Below are positions 1-7,700 of a stretch of DNA of 15,177 bases, in pieces. A program made the position numbers and the translations under genes. Every line of letters starts with the position of its first letter. Position 1 is the stretch's first letter. The notes beneath the pieces are model-generated. The model was not told the DNA's origin, did not search any database, and worked only from the letters and a program-made list of their open reading frames with translations. The DNA is taken from positions 1-15,177 of the forward strand of contig SCVU01000730.1 of the NCBI GenBank assembly GCA_004296785.1, read 5' to 3'. The stretch comes from Planctomycetota bacterium. GTDB lineage: Bacteria; Planctomycetota; UBA1135; GCA-002686595.

Positions 1-797
1 GGCAGGAGGTCGAGCGGCTGCACACCGAACCGCTGGCGCGCGACGCGCGCTGGGCGGGCGTGACCGACGTGTTCAACTTCGCCGAGAACTACCAGCGGCG
101 CGCGCGCAAGCCGACGCTCACCGGCTTCCTCGAAGAGCTCGCGCTGAAGAGCAGCGACGAGCAGAGCAACGACGACGCGCCGGCGAAGGATCGCGTGATG
201 CTGATGACGCTTCACGCCGCGAAGGGGCTCGAGTTCCCGCGCGTGTACCTCGTCGGGCTCGAGGAAGGGCTGCTGCCGCACGCGCGCGCGGCCGCCGAGG
301 GCACGATCGAGGAAGAGCGGCGGCTGATGTACGTCGGCGTCACGCGCGCGCAGCGCGTGCTCTCGATCACGTGGGCGAAGTCGCGCGCGAAGTTCGGTCG
401 GCGCGCGCCGTCGACGCCGTCGCGCTTCCTGTTCGAGCTCAAGGGCGAGGCGCCGCCGAAGGGCTGGCAGGCGATCGAGCAGGTGCTCGGCGAACGCGAG
501 CTGCGAGCGGCGAAGCAGCAGCGCAGCGGCTCGATCACCGCGGCCGCGGCAAGACGCGGGGCCGCGAAGGCAGGGACATTGACGCCGGCGAAGGCGAAGC
601 CCGCGGCCACGAGGCCGAGAGCTGCGAAGCCGAGCACCGTGCGGCCGGGTGCGGCAAAGTCGGGCGCGGCACAGTCGGGCGCGGCACAGACCAGCGCCGC
701 ACAGACCAGCGCCGCGCAGACCAGCGCCGCACTGCCGGGCGCCGCACTGCCGGGCGCCTCGAAGCCCGCCAGCACGCGACCGCCTGCGCGCCGCTAG
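1..797 (+). CDS. uvrD: UvrD/PcrA/Rep-type superfamily 1 DNA helicase, C-terminal part (5' end outside window)
   Basis: The reading frame is open from base 3, so the gene starts before the window; 264 residues are visible. Helicase motif V is seen as VMLMTLHAAKGLEFPRVYLV and motif VI as EEERRLMYVGVTRA, both in domain 2A. These are diagnostic of the UvrD/PcrA/Rep family of ATP-driven 3'-5' helicases used in excision repair and in clearing stalled replication or transcription complexes. After the RFLFEL segment the family usually ends in a short linker and a Tudor-like RNA-polymerase-binding domain. Here the last ~100 residues are instead low-complexity, rich in Ala, Lys, Pro and Arg, with a pentapeptide repeat encoded by 15-bp DNA repeats (660-764). 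The stop is TAG at 795-797. Family assignment is secure. Whether it is the UvrD, PcrA or Rep orthologue cannot be decided from this fragment. Confidence 0.93.
   Translation, partial: QEVERLHTEPLARDARWAGVTDVFNFAENYQRRARKPTLTGFLEELALKSSDEQSNDDAPAKDRVMLMTLHAAKGLEFPRVYLVGLEEGLLPHARAAAEGTIEEERRLMYVGVTRAQRVLSITWAKSRAKFGRRAPSTPSRFLFELKGEAPPKGWQAIEQVLGERELRAAKQQRSGSITAAAARRGAAKAGTLTPAKAKPAATRPRAAKPSTVRPGAAKSGAAQSGAAQTSAAQTSAAQTSAALPGAALPGASKPASTRPPARR
660..764 (+). repeat. 15-bp tandem repeats coding the helicase tail
   Basis: Seven consecutive in-frame 15-bp units encode SGAAQ, SGAAQ, TSAAQ, TSAAQ, TSAAL, PGAAL and PGASK. Neighbouring units are nearly identical at DNA level: the third to fifth units differ at one or two positions. 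This suggests recent slippage expansion. A related RPGAAK unit lies just upstream (642-659). The unit length is a multiple of three, so copy-number change would not break the frame. Confidence 0.85.
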
Positions 798-840
798 ACG
801 CGCAGCACAGCGACTCCCCGCGCCTCTGCGTCGCCAATCC

Positions 841-880
841 GCCGTCCGGACGGCCCGATTCGTACGGGTTCGAACGAATC
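841..880 (+). terminator. Possible transcription terminator after the helicase gene
   Basis: Two adjacent inverted repeats sit 43 bp after the helicase stop. One is the perfect palindrome GCCGTCCGGACGGC (841-854). The other is GATTCGT ... ACGAATC (857-863 with 874-880, 10-nt loop). No T-run follows, so this would be a non-canonical hairpin terminator or only a 3'-end stabilising structure. Confidence 0.3.
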
Positions 881-1092
881 GCGCCGCGCGATCTCTCCGC
901 TGCCGGTCGCGAATCCGCACGAGCCACGTCCACCGCTCGCCGCGCGCCCCGCGCGGCTCTCGAAACTGGGAGGTCGTTGGACGTCAAATCACTTTTTTCT
1001 CTCAAGCGCTGCGCTGAGCGTCCGATCCAGTGAGAGCGGATTTCCCAGTCCGCGTCCGCAACCCAAGGACCTTTGGAAACGAGTTCCTGCCT

Positions 1093-1112
1093 GCGTTCCC
1101 GCCCGGGAACGC
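1093..1112. promoter_or_regulatory. Perfect 8-bp inverted repeat upstream of the small exported-protein gene
   Basis: GCGTTCCC, spacer GCCC, GGGAACGC: a perfect 8-bp dyad 102 bp before the ATG at 1215. It shares the GTTCC/GGAAC core with the hairpin at 1177-1197, so it could be an operator or a leader hairpin. No known regulator motif is recognised. Confidence 0.35.
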
Positions 1113-1176
1113 GCCGAAGGGTTATTCGCCTCCGACACGTTCACGACGGCGAGACGCACGGCTCGACCCCCTCCCC

Positions 1177-1208
1177 GTTCCGGCACCCAGCCGGAACCCT
1201 CCAAGAGG
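1177..1208 (+). promoter_or_regulatory. Leader hairpin and ribosome binding site of the small exported-protein gene
   Basis: A perfect 7-bp stem (GTTCCGG 1177-1183 with CCGGAAC 1191-1197, 7-nt loop) lies directly upstream of the Shine-Dalgarno sequence AAGAGG (1203-1208). That sequence is 6 nt before ATG 1215, and this spacing fixes the start. The hairpin may influence ribosome access. Confidence 0.45.
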
Positions 1209-1214
1209 TTTCCC

Positions 1215-1436
1215 ATGCGTCGTCTGCGTCTTCGTTTCGTTCTTCCGGCACTCGTTGCTGTCGCTGCGATCACGTCACTCTGGGCGTCTCAGCAGTTGTG
1301 CACCGTGCCGGTGTGCCCTGCTTTCAAGGTCGTCGACGGCGTCGTCAAGACGACGATGTTTTGCCGCGGTGACGTCCTGAACACCGACGGCGGTTGGCTC
1401 GTCAGCACCGCACACGGCTGGGTCGAGTTGGACTGA
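1215..1436 (+). CDS. Small exported or membrane-anchored protein with three cysteines (73 aa), unknown function
   Basis: Residues 1-7 are Arg-rich (MRRLRLR), followed by a hydrophobic stretch at about 8-24 (FVLPALVAVAAITSLWA). This is a typical signal peptide or N-terminal membrane anchor. The remaining ~48 residues hold three cysteines (C29, C34, C50) and a Gly/Trp/Val-rich end, GGWLVSTAHGWVELD. The start is supported by AAGAGG at 6 nt. The stop lies only 6 nt before the ATG of the next gene, so the two are probably co-transcribed and perhaps translationally coupled. I do not recognise the family. The odd cysteine number leaves one free for an intermolecular disulfide or partner contact, which is inference. 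It could be a small partner of the following membrane-anchored protein. Confidence 0.65.
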   Translation: MRRLRLRFVLPALVAVAAITSLWASQQLCTVPVCPAFKVVDGVVKTTMFCRGDVLNTDGGWLVSTAHGWVELD

Positions 1437-1442
1437 CGCGTC

Positions 1443-3167
1443 ATGAACCGGCGCAAGAAGCCGCCGGGAACGTCATCACGCGCTGCACGCTCGACGCAAG
1501 GCCTCGTTCTCGCTGCCTGCGTCGTGCTCGGCTCGTCGGCGTTCCTGTTGACGCGTGACGATGTCGAACGGTCCGCGCTGCAAAGTGCGGAACGTGTTCG
1601 CACAACTGAACCTTCGCGCGCGACGCACGACGCGGAGCTCGCGAGCAGCGCACGCCGTGAACCAGCGGCGGTGTTCGCAACACATCCAACGATCGACGGA
1701 CAACGGCGGTCGGGCGAAGCGTCGCTCGGCGGCGCAGAGGCACGGAGCGCGCTCCCCCACTCAACGCGCACGCTGATTCGGGTCGTCGACGGCGCGGGGG
1801 CGGCCGTTCCCGACGCGGCGCTCGAGGTCTGGTGCGAGCGACCGGCGGCGCTCGCGGGTGTCAGGGAGGAGTACATCCACGGGCGCAGCGCTGCGAACGG
1901 CGAGTTCGCCGTCGAAGGCGTCTGGAACAGCTTGAGCGCCGTCGCGTGGCACGCCAGCTCGACGGCGCCATTGACCGAGCTCACGAGCCACGTGAACGCG
2001 CTGGAACTCGTGCTGCGCCCGGCGCAGTGCGTGCGCGGTGTCGTCCGCGACGCGATCAGCGGTGAACCGCTCGCCGGCGCCGAGATCTGCATCTGGACTC
2101 ACGCGCGGAGCGACATCGTGAGCTCCGCAGCGGATGGAACCTTCGCGCATCCTCGAGTTCCGGCCATCGGGCGTCGCCAGCAGGTTCGAACGAGCGCCGA
2201 CGGCTACGCGTCGCGCATCTCGTTCGTCGAGTGCGACGCACTCGACGGCACTCGCACGTGGTCGGCACCGCACGAGCCCGCGCGCATCCACGGCAGCGGA
2301 GCGGACGCTCGCGTCGAGATCAGCCTGTGGCCCGAGGCGCGTCTCCACGGACGCGTCGTCGGCCCCGGTGGTGAGCCGATCGTCGGCGCCCGCGTTCGCG
2401 CGGAGGGTTACGCCGCGCTGTTGTCCGATGCAGCGAAACCCTGCACCGCGGAGACGCGCACCGACGAGCGCGGCCGCTACGACCTGCATGGACTGCGACC
2501 GGACATCGCGCACGCACTGTTCGTCGATGCGCCTCCGCTCGCAGCGCAGCTCGTAGAACTCCCGTCCGGCGCGGAGCACGAGACCGACTTCCAGCTCGAG
2601 CCGGGGGCCACCATTCAGGGTGTCGTGCTCGATCCGTCCGGCGCGCCAGCCGAGGGGATCACCGTTCTTCTGCGGCGCATGGATGCACCGAAGGCTGCGA
2701 GCGGCGGCGGCGAGTCCGCGAGCACGCGCATCCTCGGACGCGCATCGTCGACGACGGCCGACGTCGCGGGCGCGTTCGCGTTCGAGGGTCTCGGCTCGCA
2801 TCGCTACCAGCTCCGCGTGATGCGCGGCCCGCAAGTGCTGCTGCGCCGCGACGTCGTCCCGCAGCCAGGCGAGGCGATCGCGCTGCCACCGCTCACGCTC
2901 GACATCGATTCGTTCACGCTGCTCGGCGCGGTCGAAGCGGATTCCGCGCTCGCGCCCGTCGAGGGCACGCGCATCGAGGTGCGCCGCGAGCACACGCTCG
3001 GCAGCGTGCTCGTCGCCGGAGACGGGACGTTCCGGATCGCCGGGTTGGACGCGAAGGAGCCGTACGAGCTGCGCTGGTTCGCGGCCGACTCCGAGCACAT
3101 GCTCGCACGCACGACAGCGTGGGCCTCCGAGACCGTGCGCCTGCACGCTTCGCACCGGGCGCGGTGA
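1443..3167 (+). CDS. Membrane-anchored protein with carboxypeptidase-regulatory-like (Ig-fold) repeats
   Basis: 574 residues. A basic N-terminus (MNRRKK) precedes one hydrophobic segment at about 20-36 (GLVLAACVVLGSSAFLL), giving either an anchored protein or an uncleaved signal. A ~70-residue disordered linker follows, then about five beta-sandwich modules at ~108-190, 195-290, 298-385, 390-465 and 490-550. Each follows the CarboxypepD_reg pattern: a start like VxGVVxDxxGxPxxGAxV and an end like DxxGxFxxxGL (examples LHGRVVGPGGEPIVGARV, TDERGRYDLHGL). No catalytic domain is visible, so the role is probably structural or adhesive on the outside of the membrane. The start has no clear Shine-Dalgarno sequence and sits 6 nt after the previous stop, which points to coupling. 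The kinase gene begins 81 nt downstream. Confidence 0.8.
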   Translation: MNRRKKPPGTSSRAARSTQGLVLAACVVLGSSAFLLTRDDVERSALQSAERVRTTEPSRATHDAELASSARREPAAVFATHPTIDGQRRSGEASLGGAEARSALPHSTRTLIRVVDGAGAAVPDAALEVWCERPAALAGVREEYIHGRSAANGEFAVEGVWNSLSAVAWHASSTAPLTELTSHVNALELVLRPAQCVRGVVRDAISGEPLAGAEICIWTHARSDIVSSAADGTFAHPRVPAIGRRQQVRTSADGYASRISFVECDALDGTRTWSAPHEPARIHGSGADARVEISLWPEARLHGRVVGPGGEPIVGARVRAEGYAALLSDAAKPCTAETRTDERGRYDLHGLRPDIAHALFVDAPPLAAQLVELPSGAEHETDFQLEPGATIQGVVLDPSGAPAEGITVLLRRMDAPKAASGGGESASTRILGRASSTTADVAGAFAFEGLGSHRYQLRVMRGPQVLLRRDVVPQPGEAIALPPLTLDIDSFTLLGAVEADSALAPVEGTRIEVRREHTLGSVLVAGDGTFRIAGLDAKEPYELRWFAADSEHMLARTTAWASETVRLHASHRAR

Positions 3168-3248
3168 GCCTCGTCGCACGCTTGCTGCGTGCGCACTCGG
3201 TAGCGGATATAAAGGAGCTCGACGCGAGCCCCCGGCTCGCGCTTCCGC
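3168..3248 (+). promoter_or_regulatory. Kinase gene leader: TATAAA element, AAAGGAG and a hairpin next to the start
   Basis: This 81-bp gap contains TATAAA (3208-3213), the best -10-like hexamer in the neighbourhood, with TTGCTG (3182-3187) a poorly spaced -35 candidate. It also holds AAAGGAG (3211-3217), a strong Shine-Dalgarno-like run but 31 nt from the ATG. Between them is a perfect 7-bp stem with a 3-nt loop (GCGAGCC 3224-3230, GGCTCGC 3234-3240). Folding this hairpin would shorten the effective Shine-Dalgarno to start distance to about 14 nt. Confidence 0.4.
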
Positions 3249-6200
3249 ATGGTCACGGCCGAAGTCGCGCGCAATCGCGGGCCCGATGAAGATCGGATCT
3301 TCCTCGATCGCCTGGGCCAGATCTCCAAACGCGGCGCGAAGGACGATCGGTTCCGCATTCTCGGCGAGATCGCGCAAGGCGGCATGGGCCGCGTCCTGCG
3401 CGTCTACGACGAGGATCTGCGGCGCGATCTCGCCATGAAGGTGATCCGCCTGAGCGGACTCGAGTCGAGCGGCTCGGCGCTCGGCTCCGAGACACGCGAG
3501 AACCTCGCGCTGTTCCTCGAGGAGGTGCAGATCACCGGTCAGCTCAATCACCCGAGCGTCGTGCCCGTGCACGACATCGGCGTGAACGCGCGTGGAGAGC
3601 TGTACTACCTGATGCCGCTGTTGCGCGGCGCGGATCTGAAGGTAGGCATCGAGCGCTTCCGTCGCGGTGAGGCCGGATGGACGCTGCCGCGACTCGTCGA
3701 GGTCATCTGCCGCACCGCACAAGCGGTCGAGCACGCGCATCGACGCGGCGTAGTGCACCGCGACCTCAAGCCGGCGAACATCATGGTCGGTGAACTCGGC
3801 GAGATCTGGGTGCTCGATTGGGGTCTCGCGCAACTCGAGCGGCGGCCGCTCCAAGACGGCGAGTCCGGAGTCGATTCGGAAACGCACCTCTTGCTGCGCA
3901 CCGGCGGCATCGTCGGAACGCCGGGTTACATGGCGCCCGAACAAGTCGAAGGCGTCGCGGGCACGACCGGGCCGCGGTCCGACGTCTACGCGCTCGGGGC
4001 CGTGCTGTACCACGTGCTGACCGGAGAGATGCCGTACACATCTCCGCCGCAGAGCTGCGCGGCGGACACCCTCGTACAGCGAACCCTCGTCGGGCCACCG
4101 CTGCGCGTGCACGAGCTCGCCGCTCAAGCGGCGCCCGAACTCGTCGCGATCTGCGAGACGGCGATGCAGCGCGATCCGCAGCAGCGCTACGCGAGCGCTC
4201 TCGCGATGGCGAGCGACTTGCGCGCGTGGCTCGAGGGTCGCGTCGTCAGCACGTACGACGTCGGCTTGCTCGGTACGTTTCGCAAGTGGCGTCGGCGCAA
4301 CCGAGCGGCCGCGCGCTCCCTCGACGCGCTCGCGGTCGTGGCGTGCGTCGGCTCGATCGCGATCGCGATCCAGCAGCGCAAGCACGCAGTCGCTGCCGAG
4401 CGCGCGCATCGCGAGCAGATGCGCTTGAACCACGCCGGAAACATGCGCGCGGCCGACTTGTCGATCCAGGACAACGACCTGCGCGAGGCGCGGCGGCTGC
4501 TCGAGGCCTGCCCGGAGCAGATGCGCGGGTGGGAGTGGCACTGGCTCGAGTCGCGCACGGACATGTCCGCCGCCGTGTTGGAGGGCCACAAGCAGAACGT
4601 CCGCGGAATCTCGGTCGACGCCGCGGGAAGGCAGGTCGTGTCGTGGGACGCGGACGGCGCCGTTTGGCTCTGGGACATGAAGGCCCGTCGGGGTCGCGAG
4701 CTGCGGCTCGCAAGGCCGATTCGGGCGGTCCACCCGAGCTGCGCGTCGCTCGATCCAGGCGGCCGCCTGCTCGCGACGCTCGTCGACTCCGAGCGCATCG
4801 ACATCACTCAAGTCGAGGACGGCCGAGTCGTGCGGTCACTCGACGTCCCCGGTGGCGAGCTGTGCGCGGTGACGTGGTCACCCGACGGGCGGAAGCTCGC
4901 GTGCGGCACGATCTCCGCCGGCGTCGCGTTGATCGACGCGACGACGGGGAAGCCGGCGTGTCCGCCGCCCGCGCGAATGGAGGGTGATCCGATCGGGGTC
5001 CGCTCGCTCGAATTCTCGCCGTCGGGTGAGTCGGTCGCCGTCTGTTACGGCGTGATGCCGCCGCGCGTCTGGCACTGGCAACCCGACGCCGCGGCGCGTT
5101 GGGTCGCGCTCGGCACAGCGCAGGCGCGCGCCGCCAACTTCTCGCCGGACGGCACGCGCGTCCTGATCGCTGGAGCGACCGGCTTCGCGAGCGAGTTCGA
5201 CGCGGCGGACGGAACGTTGCTGCGCAGGCTCGACAGCGGAACACCCCTCGTGTCGGCCGCGGCCTACGCGCGCGACGGCCGCGGCGTCGTGGTCGCCGGC
5301 GGCGACGACGGGCTGCGCTCCTGGCGCGCGGGTTCCGACACTCCGCTGTCGGTACGGATCGGACATTCCGGCGAGGTCCAGTCGCTCGTGCGAGTCGGTG
5401 AAGGCGACGAGTTCGTCAGTTGCTCCGTCGATCGCACGCTGCGCATCTGGCGTCCGTTCGAGCCCAGTCACGGGTTGCGCCGCATCCCGACGCCCGAGAT
5501 GCTTGCACTGGGATTCTCGGGCGCGAATCAGCAGCTGTGCGGCGTCGCGTTCGACGGCCGCATCGCGACGATCGCACCGGACGGCGTGGAGTTCCGCGGC
5601 GAGCCTGTGCAGGATCCGCTCGGACTGTACGCCGCGTTGGATACGGAGAACTCGCACGTACTGCTCGGGGATGCGCGCGGCCGTGTCGAGCTGCGCCGCA
5701 TGGCGGACGGAGGCATCGAGCGCGCAACGAGTGCGTTTGCCAGCGCAGTGAGCGCCGTCGCCCTCGATCAGGCCGGCTTGTGCGCTGCTGCAGGCGCGGA
5801 CGACGGAGCCTTGGTCGTGTATTCGCGCGCGAGCGGAGACGAACTGCTGCGCACGCAGCCGTCCGGCGATGGAATCACGACGCTGGCGTTCGGCCCTTCG
5901 CATCGAAGTCCACCGCGCCTGGCGATCGCCCGCTGGGACGGCGGCGTGTGGATCGCTGAACCGTTCGCGGGCGGTGAGATCCGGCGACTAGGGTTGAACG
6001 AGCTGCGCGTGCGCGCGCTCGCGTGGTCGAGCAGCGGCGACATGCTGGTCGCCGGCGCACTCGACGGCACGATCATGCGGATCGATCCGCTGGCCGTGGA
6101 TCCGCCGCGCGAGCTCGTCGCGCACACTCAGTACGTCCACGCACTCTGGCTGACGCCGGACGGCTCGCGGCTCTACTCGGCGTCGCGCGACGGCACGCTG

Positions 6201-6413
6201 CAGATCTGGGACCCCGAGAACAACGTGCCGTTGCTCTCGCTGCCCGCGGTCGCGGCGCCGCTGGTGCTGCCGCTCGACACGCTTACCGCGGATTCGAGCG
6301 GCGAACGAATCGCGTGCGGCACCTTCACTCGCGGCGACGACGCGAGTTCTTCCGTCCTCATCTGGTCGCTCCCCCCCGGCGCACGCGCGGCGGCGACGGC
6401 GGCGGAAGAGTAA
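3249..6413 (+). CDS. Ser/Thr protein kinase fused to WD40-type repeats
   Basis: 1054 residues. The Hanks-type kinase domain spans about 35-330. It shows a Gly-loop GEIAQGGMGRV (39-49), catalytic Lys64 in AMKVI, catalytic loop HRDLKPAN (170-177), a DWG (190-192) in place of DFG, and GTPGYMAPEQ (223-232). The key catalytic residues are present, so it should be active. A weak hydrophobic segment at about 357-375 could span the membrane. After it comes a linker with EWHWLE (429-434), typical of planctomycete WD40 kinases. From ~440 to the C-terminus run repeated WD40-like blades, e.g. LEGHKQNVRGISVD ... AVWLWDM, FVSCSVDRTLRIWRP and YSASRDGTLQIWDPE, probably enough for two propellers. The ATG at 3249 is the first start after an in-frame TAA (3210-3212). 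Substrates and signals are unknown. Confidence 0.92.
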   Translation: MVTAEVARNRGPDEDRIFLDRLGQISKRGAKDDRFRILGEIAQGGMGRVLRVYDEDLRRDLAMKVIRLSGLESSGSALGSETRENLALFLEEVQITGQLNHPSVVPVHDIGVNARGELYYLMPLLRGADLKVGIERFRRGEAGWTLPRLVEVICRTAQAVEHAHRRGVVHRDLKPANIMVGELGEIWVLDWGLAQLERRPLQDGESGVDSETHLLLRTGGIVGTPGYMAPEQVEGVAGTTGPRSDVYALGAVLYHVLTGEMPYTSPPQSCAADTLVQRTLVGPPLRVHELAAQAAPELVAICETAMQRDPQQRYASALAMASDLRAWLEGRVVSTYDVGLLGTFRKWRRRNRAAARSLDALAVVACVGSIAIAIQQRKHAVAAERAHREQMRLNHAGNMRAADLSIQDNDLREARRLLEACPEQMRGWEWHWLESRTDMSAAVLEGHKQNVRGISVDAAGRQVVSWDADGAVWLWDMKARRGRELRLARPIRAVHPSCASLDPGGRLLATLVDSERIDITQVEDGRVVRSLDVPGGELCAVTWSPDGRKLACGTISAGVALIDATTGKPACPPPARMEGDPIGVRSLEFSPSGESVAVCYGVMPPRVWHWQPDAAARWVALGTAQARAANFSPDGTRVLIAGATGFASEFDAADGTLLRRLDSGTPLVSAAAYARDGRGVVVAGGDDGLRSWRAGSDTPLSVRIGHSGEVQSLVRVGEGDEFVSCSVDRTLRIWRPFEPSHGLRRIPTPEMLALGFSGANQQLCGVAFDGRIATIAPDGVEFRGEPVQDPLGLYAALDTENSHVLLGDARGRVELRRMADGGIERATSAFASAVSAVALDQAGLCAAAGADDGALVVYSRASGDELLRTQPSGDGITTLAFGPSHRSPPRLAIARWDGGVWIAEPFAGGEIRRLGLNELRVRALAWSSSGDMLVAGALDGTIMRIDPLAVDPPRELVAHTQYVHALWLTPDGSRLYSASRDGTLQIWDPENNVPLLSLPAVAAPLVLPLDTLTADSSGERIACGTFTRGDDASSSVLIWSLPPGARAAATAAEE

Positions 6414-6422
6414 CGTGGCGCG

Positions 6423-7700
6423 ATGAGCATCGCCGGACTCCTCTACTCCATCGGCAGCGTTCCGATGTTCGCGTCGCGCCCGTTCCTGGCGGCGCTGCTG
6501 ACGGCGGCGTTCATGCGCTGGGGTGAGCACGTCCCGTTCGTCGAAGAGGAAGTGGCGACCGCGCTCTCGTCGCACGCGCCTGCGTGGTTCATCGGCAACG
6601 CGGCGATGGGCGTGATGGCGGTGCTCGCGGCGCTCGAGATCTACGCGGCGAAGTCGCCTGACGTGCGCGCCTTCCTCGAGGAGATCGACGGTTTCGTGAA
6701 GAGCGGCGTGGCCGTGCTCGTGTCGCTCGCGCTGCTGGACAAGGAATCGGTCGCGATCCTGAAGACCGTCGATCACCAGAGCCTGTTCGGCCTGCACACG
6801 CTGTGGGCGCTGATGGTCGGCGGCGCGGTGTACGTGATGTCCGCGCTGCGCCGCTCGGTGCTCGAGTGGATCTTCGACATCGACGACAACGACGACCTCG
6901 GCGTGCAGACGCTGTTGATGCGCGTCGAGACGATGTGGACCGTCGGCGGGCTGTTCTTCATCGTCGTGTTCCCGGCCGTCGCGATCGTGCTGTCGGCGGC
7001 GACCGCGCTCGGCTTGTGGTGGCTGCAGAAGCGCGCCGAGTACAAGGAGGAACAGCAGCGCGTGCCGTGCGCGCACTGCCGGGTGCCGATCCACCCGTCG
7101 GCGCTCGCGTGCCATGCGTGCGGCAAGGACGTCGCGGCGCCGCGCCGGATCGGCGTGTTCGGCCAGCCGAAGGCCGCGGCGATCGAAGACCGCGAGATGC
7201 ACCGCTTCCTGCTCGTCGGGCGCAAGCGCTGTCCGGTCTGCGCGACGCGACTGCGGCAGCGCGTCGTGCAGCAGGACTGCCCGACGTGCAAGCGCAGGAC
7301 GTTCGCGAGTCCGCAGGAGTTCGAGCAGTACCTCGGCGCGCTCGACGCGCGGCTGCCGCGCACGCTCGTCGTGTGCTTCCTGCTCGGCTCGATCCCGATC
7401 CTCGGCGTGATCCCGGGCGTCGCGTACTTCCGGCTGACGCTGGTGTCGGGACTGCGCGGCTACATCCCGCCGCTGCGCGGCTGCGTCTCGCGTTGGATCG
7501 TGCGGATCGTCAATTGGGTGCTGATCGGCTTCCAGGTGATCCCGTTCGCAGGCGCGCTCGTGCTGCCGATCATGTGCGTGACGAACTACTGGATCTACCG
7601 GCGCGCGCTGCGCGGGCGCGCGGACGGAGACCTCGCGCTCGCGGCGCAAATGGGCACGGTGCAATCGGGCGCGGTTCAGCCGGGCGCGACGCGCGCGTGA
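6423..7700 (+). CDS. Polytopic membrane protein with two zinc ribbons and a PqiA-like C-terminal region
   Basis: 425 residues. The N-terminal half has several hydrophobic segments (about 15-32, 55-75, 92-106, 124-140, 172-200), loosely resembling DUF4126-type membrane domains. A soluble middle holds two zinc ribbons: C216-x2-C219 with C230-x2-C233, and C270-x2-C273 with C286-x2-C289. The C-terminal part has hydrophobic segments at about 313-340 and 359-392 and resembles paraquat-inducible protein A (PqiA). In PqiA, zinc-ribbon-like Cys motifs precede transmembrane helices in an envelope lipid-transport system. No PqiB/MCE partner is seen here, so function is uncertain. GGAAGAG (6404-6410) lies 12 nt before the ATG, just before the kinase stop, so co-transcription with the kinase gene is likely. 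Confidence 0.75.
   Translation: MSIAGLLYSIGSVPMFASRPFLAALLTAAFMRWGEHVPFVEEEVATALSSHAPAWFIGNAAMGVMAVLAALEIYAAKSPDVRAFLEEIDGFVKSGVAVLVSLALLDKESVAILKTVDHQSLFGLHTLWALMVGGAVYVMSALRRSVLEWIFDIDDNDDLGVQTLLMRVETMWTVGGLFFIVVFPAVAIVLSAATALGLWWLQKRAEYKEEQQRVPCAHCRVPIHPSALACHACGKDVAAPRRIGVFGQPKAAAIEDREMHRFLLVGRKRCPVCATRLRQRVVQQDCPTCKRRTFASPQEFEQYLGALDARLPRTLVVCFLLGSIPILGVIPGVAYFRLTLVSGLRGYIPPLRGCVSRWIVRIVNWVLIGFQVIPFAGALVLPIMCVTNYWIYRRALRGRADGDLALAAQMGTVQSGAVQPGATRA

Larger units (their letters stand above)
798..1214. other. 417-bp intergenic region with several inverted repeats
   Basis: No credible gene was seen here; the short frames crossing it on both strands continue into the helicase tail or the next gene as shadows. 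It holds a perfect 14-bp palindrome (841-854) and a 7-bp-stem hairpin (857-863 with 874-880), possible helicase transcription end. It also has a short T-rich patch (991-998) and, nearer the next gene, three GGAA/TTCC-type inverted repeats: 1075-1087, 1093-1112 and 1177-1197. A weak promoter could lie near TTGGAC (977-982), but no good -10 hexamer follows it at 17 bp. Confidence 0.55.

Noticed and set aside
660..764. CRISPR-like short repeats
   Set aside because: Units are contiguous 15-mers without spacers and in frame with the helicase gene, so they are a coding minisatellite.
864..880. tRNA T-arm-like GGGTTCGAAC
   Set aside because: The flanking bases do not form the 5-bp T-stem, and no acceptor or anticodon arm can be laid out around it.
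1761..4811. 1016-codon open frame on the minus strand
   Set aside because: It lies antisense to two well-supported genes (repeat protein and kinase). It has Arg/Ala/His-rich composition without motifs, the usual mirror of GC-rich codon use.
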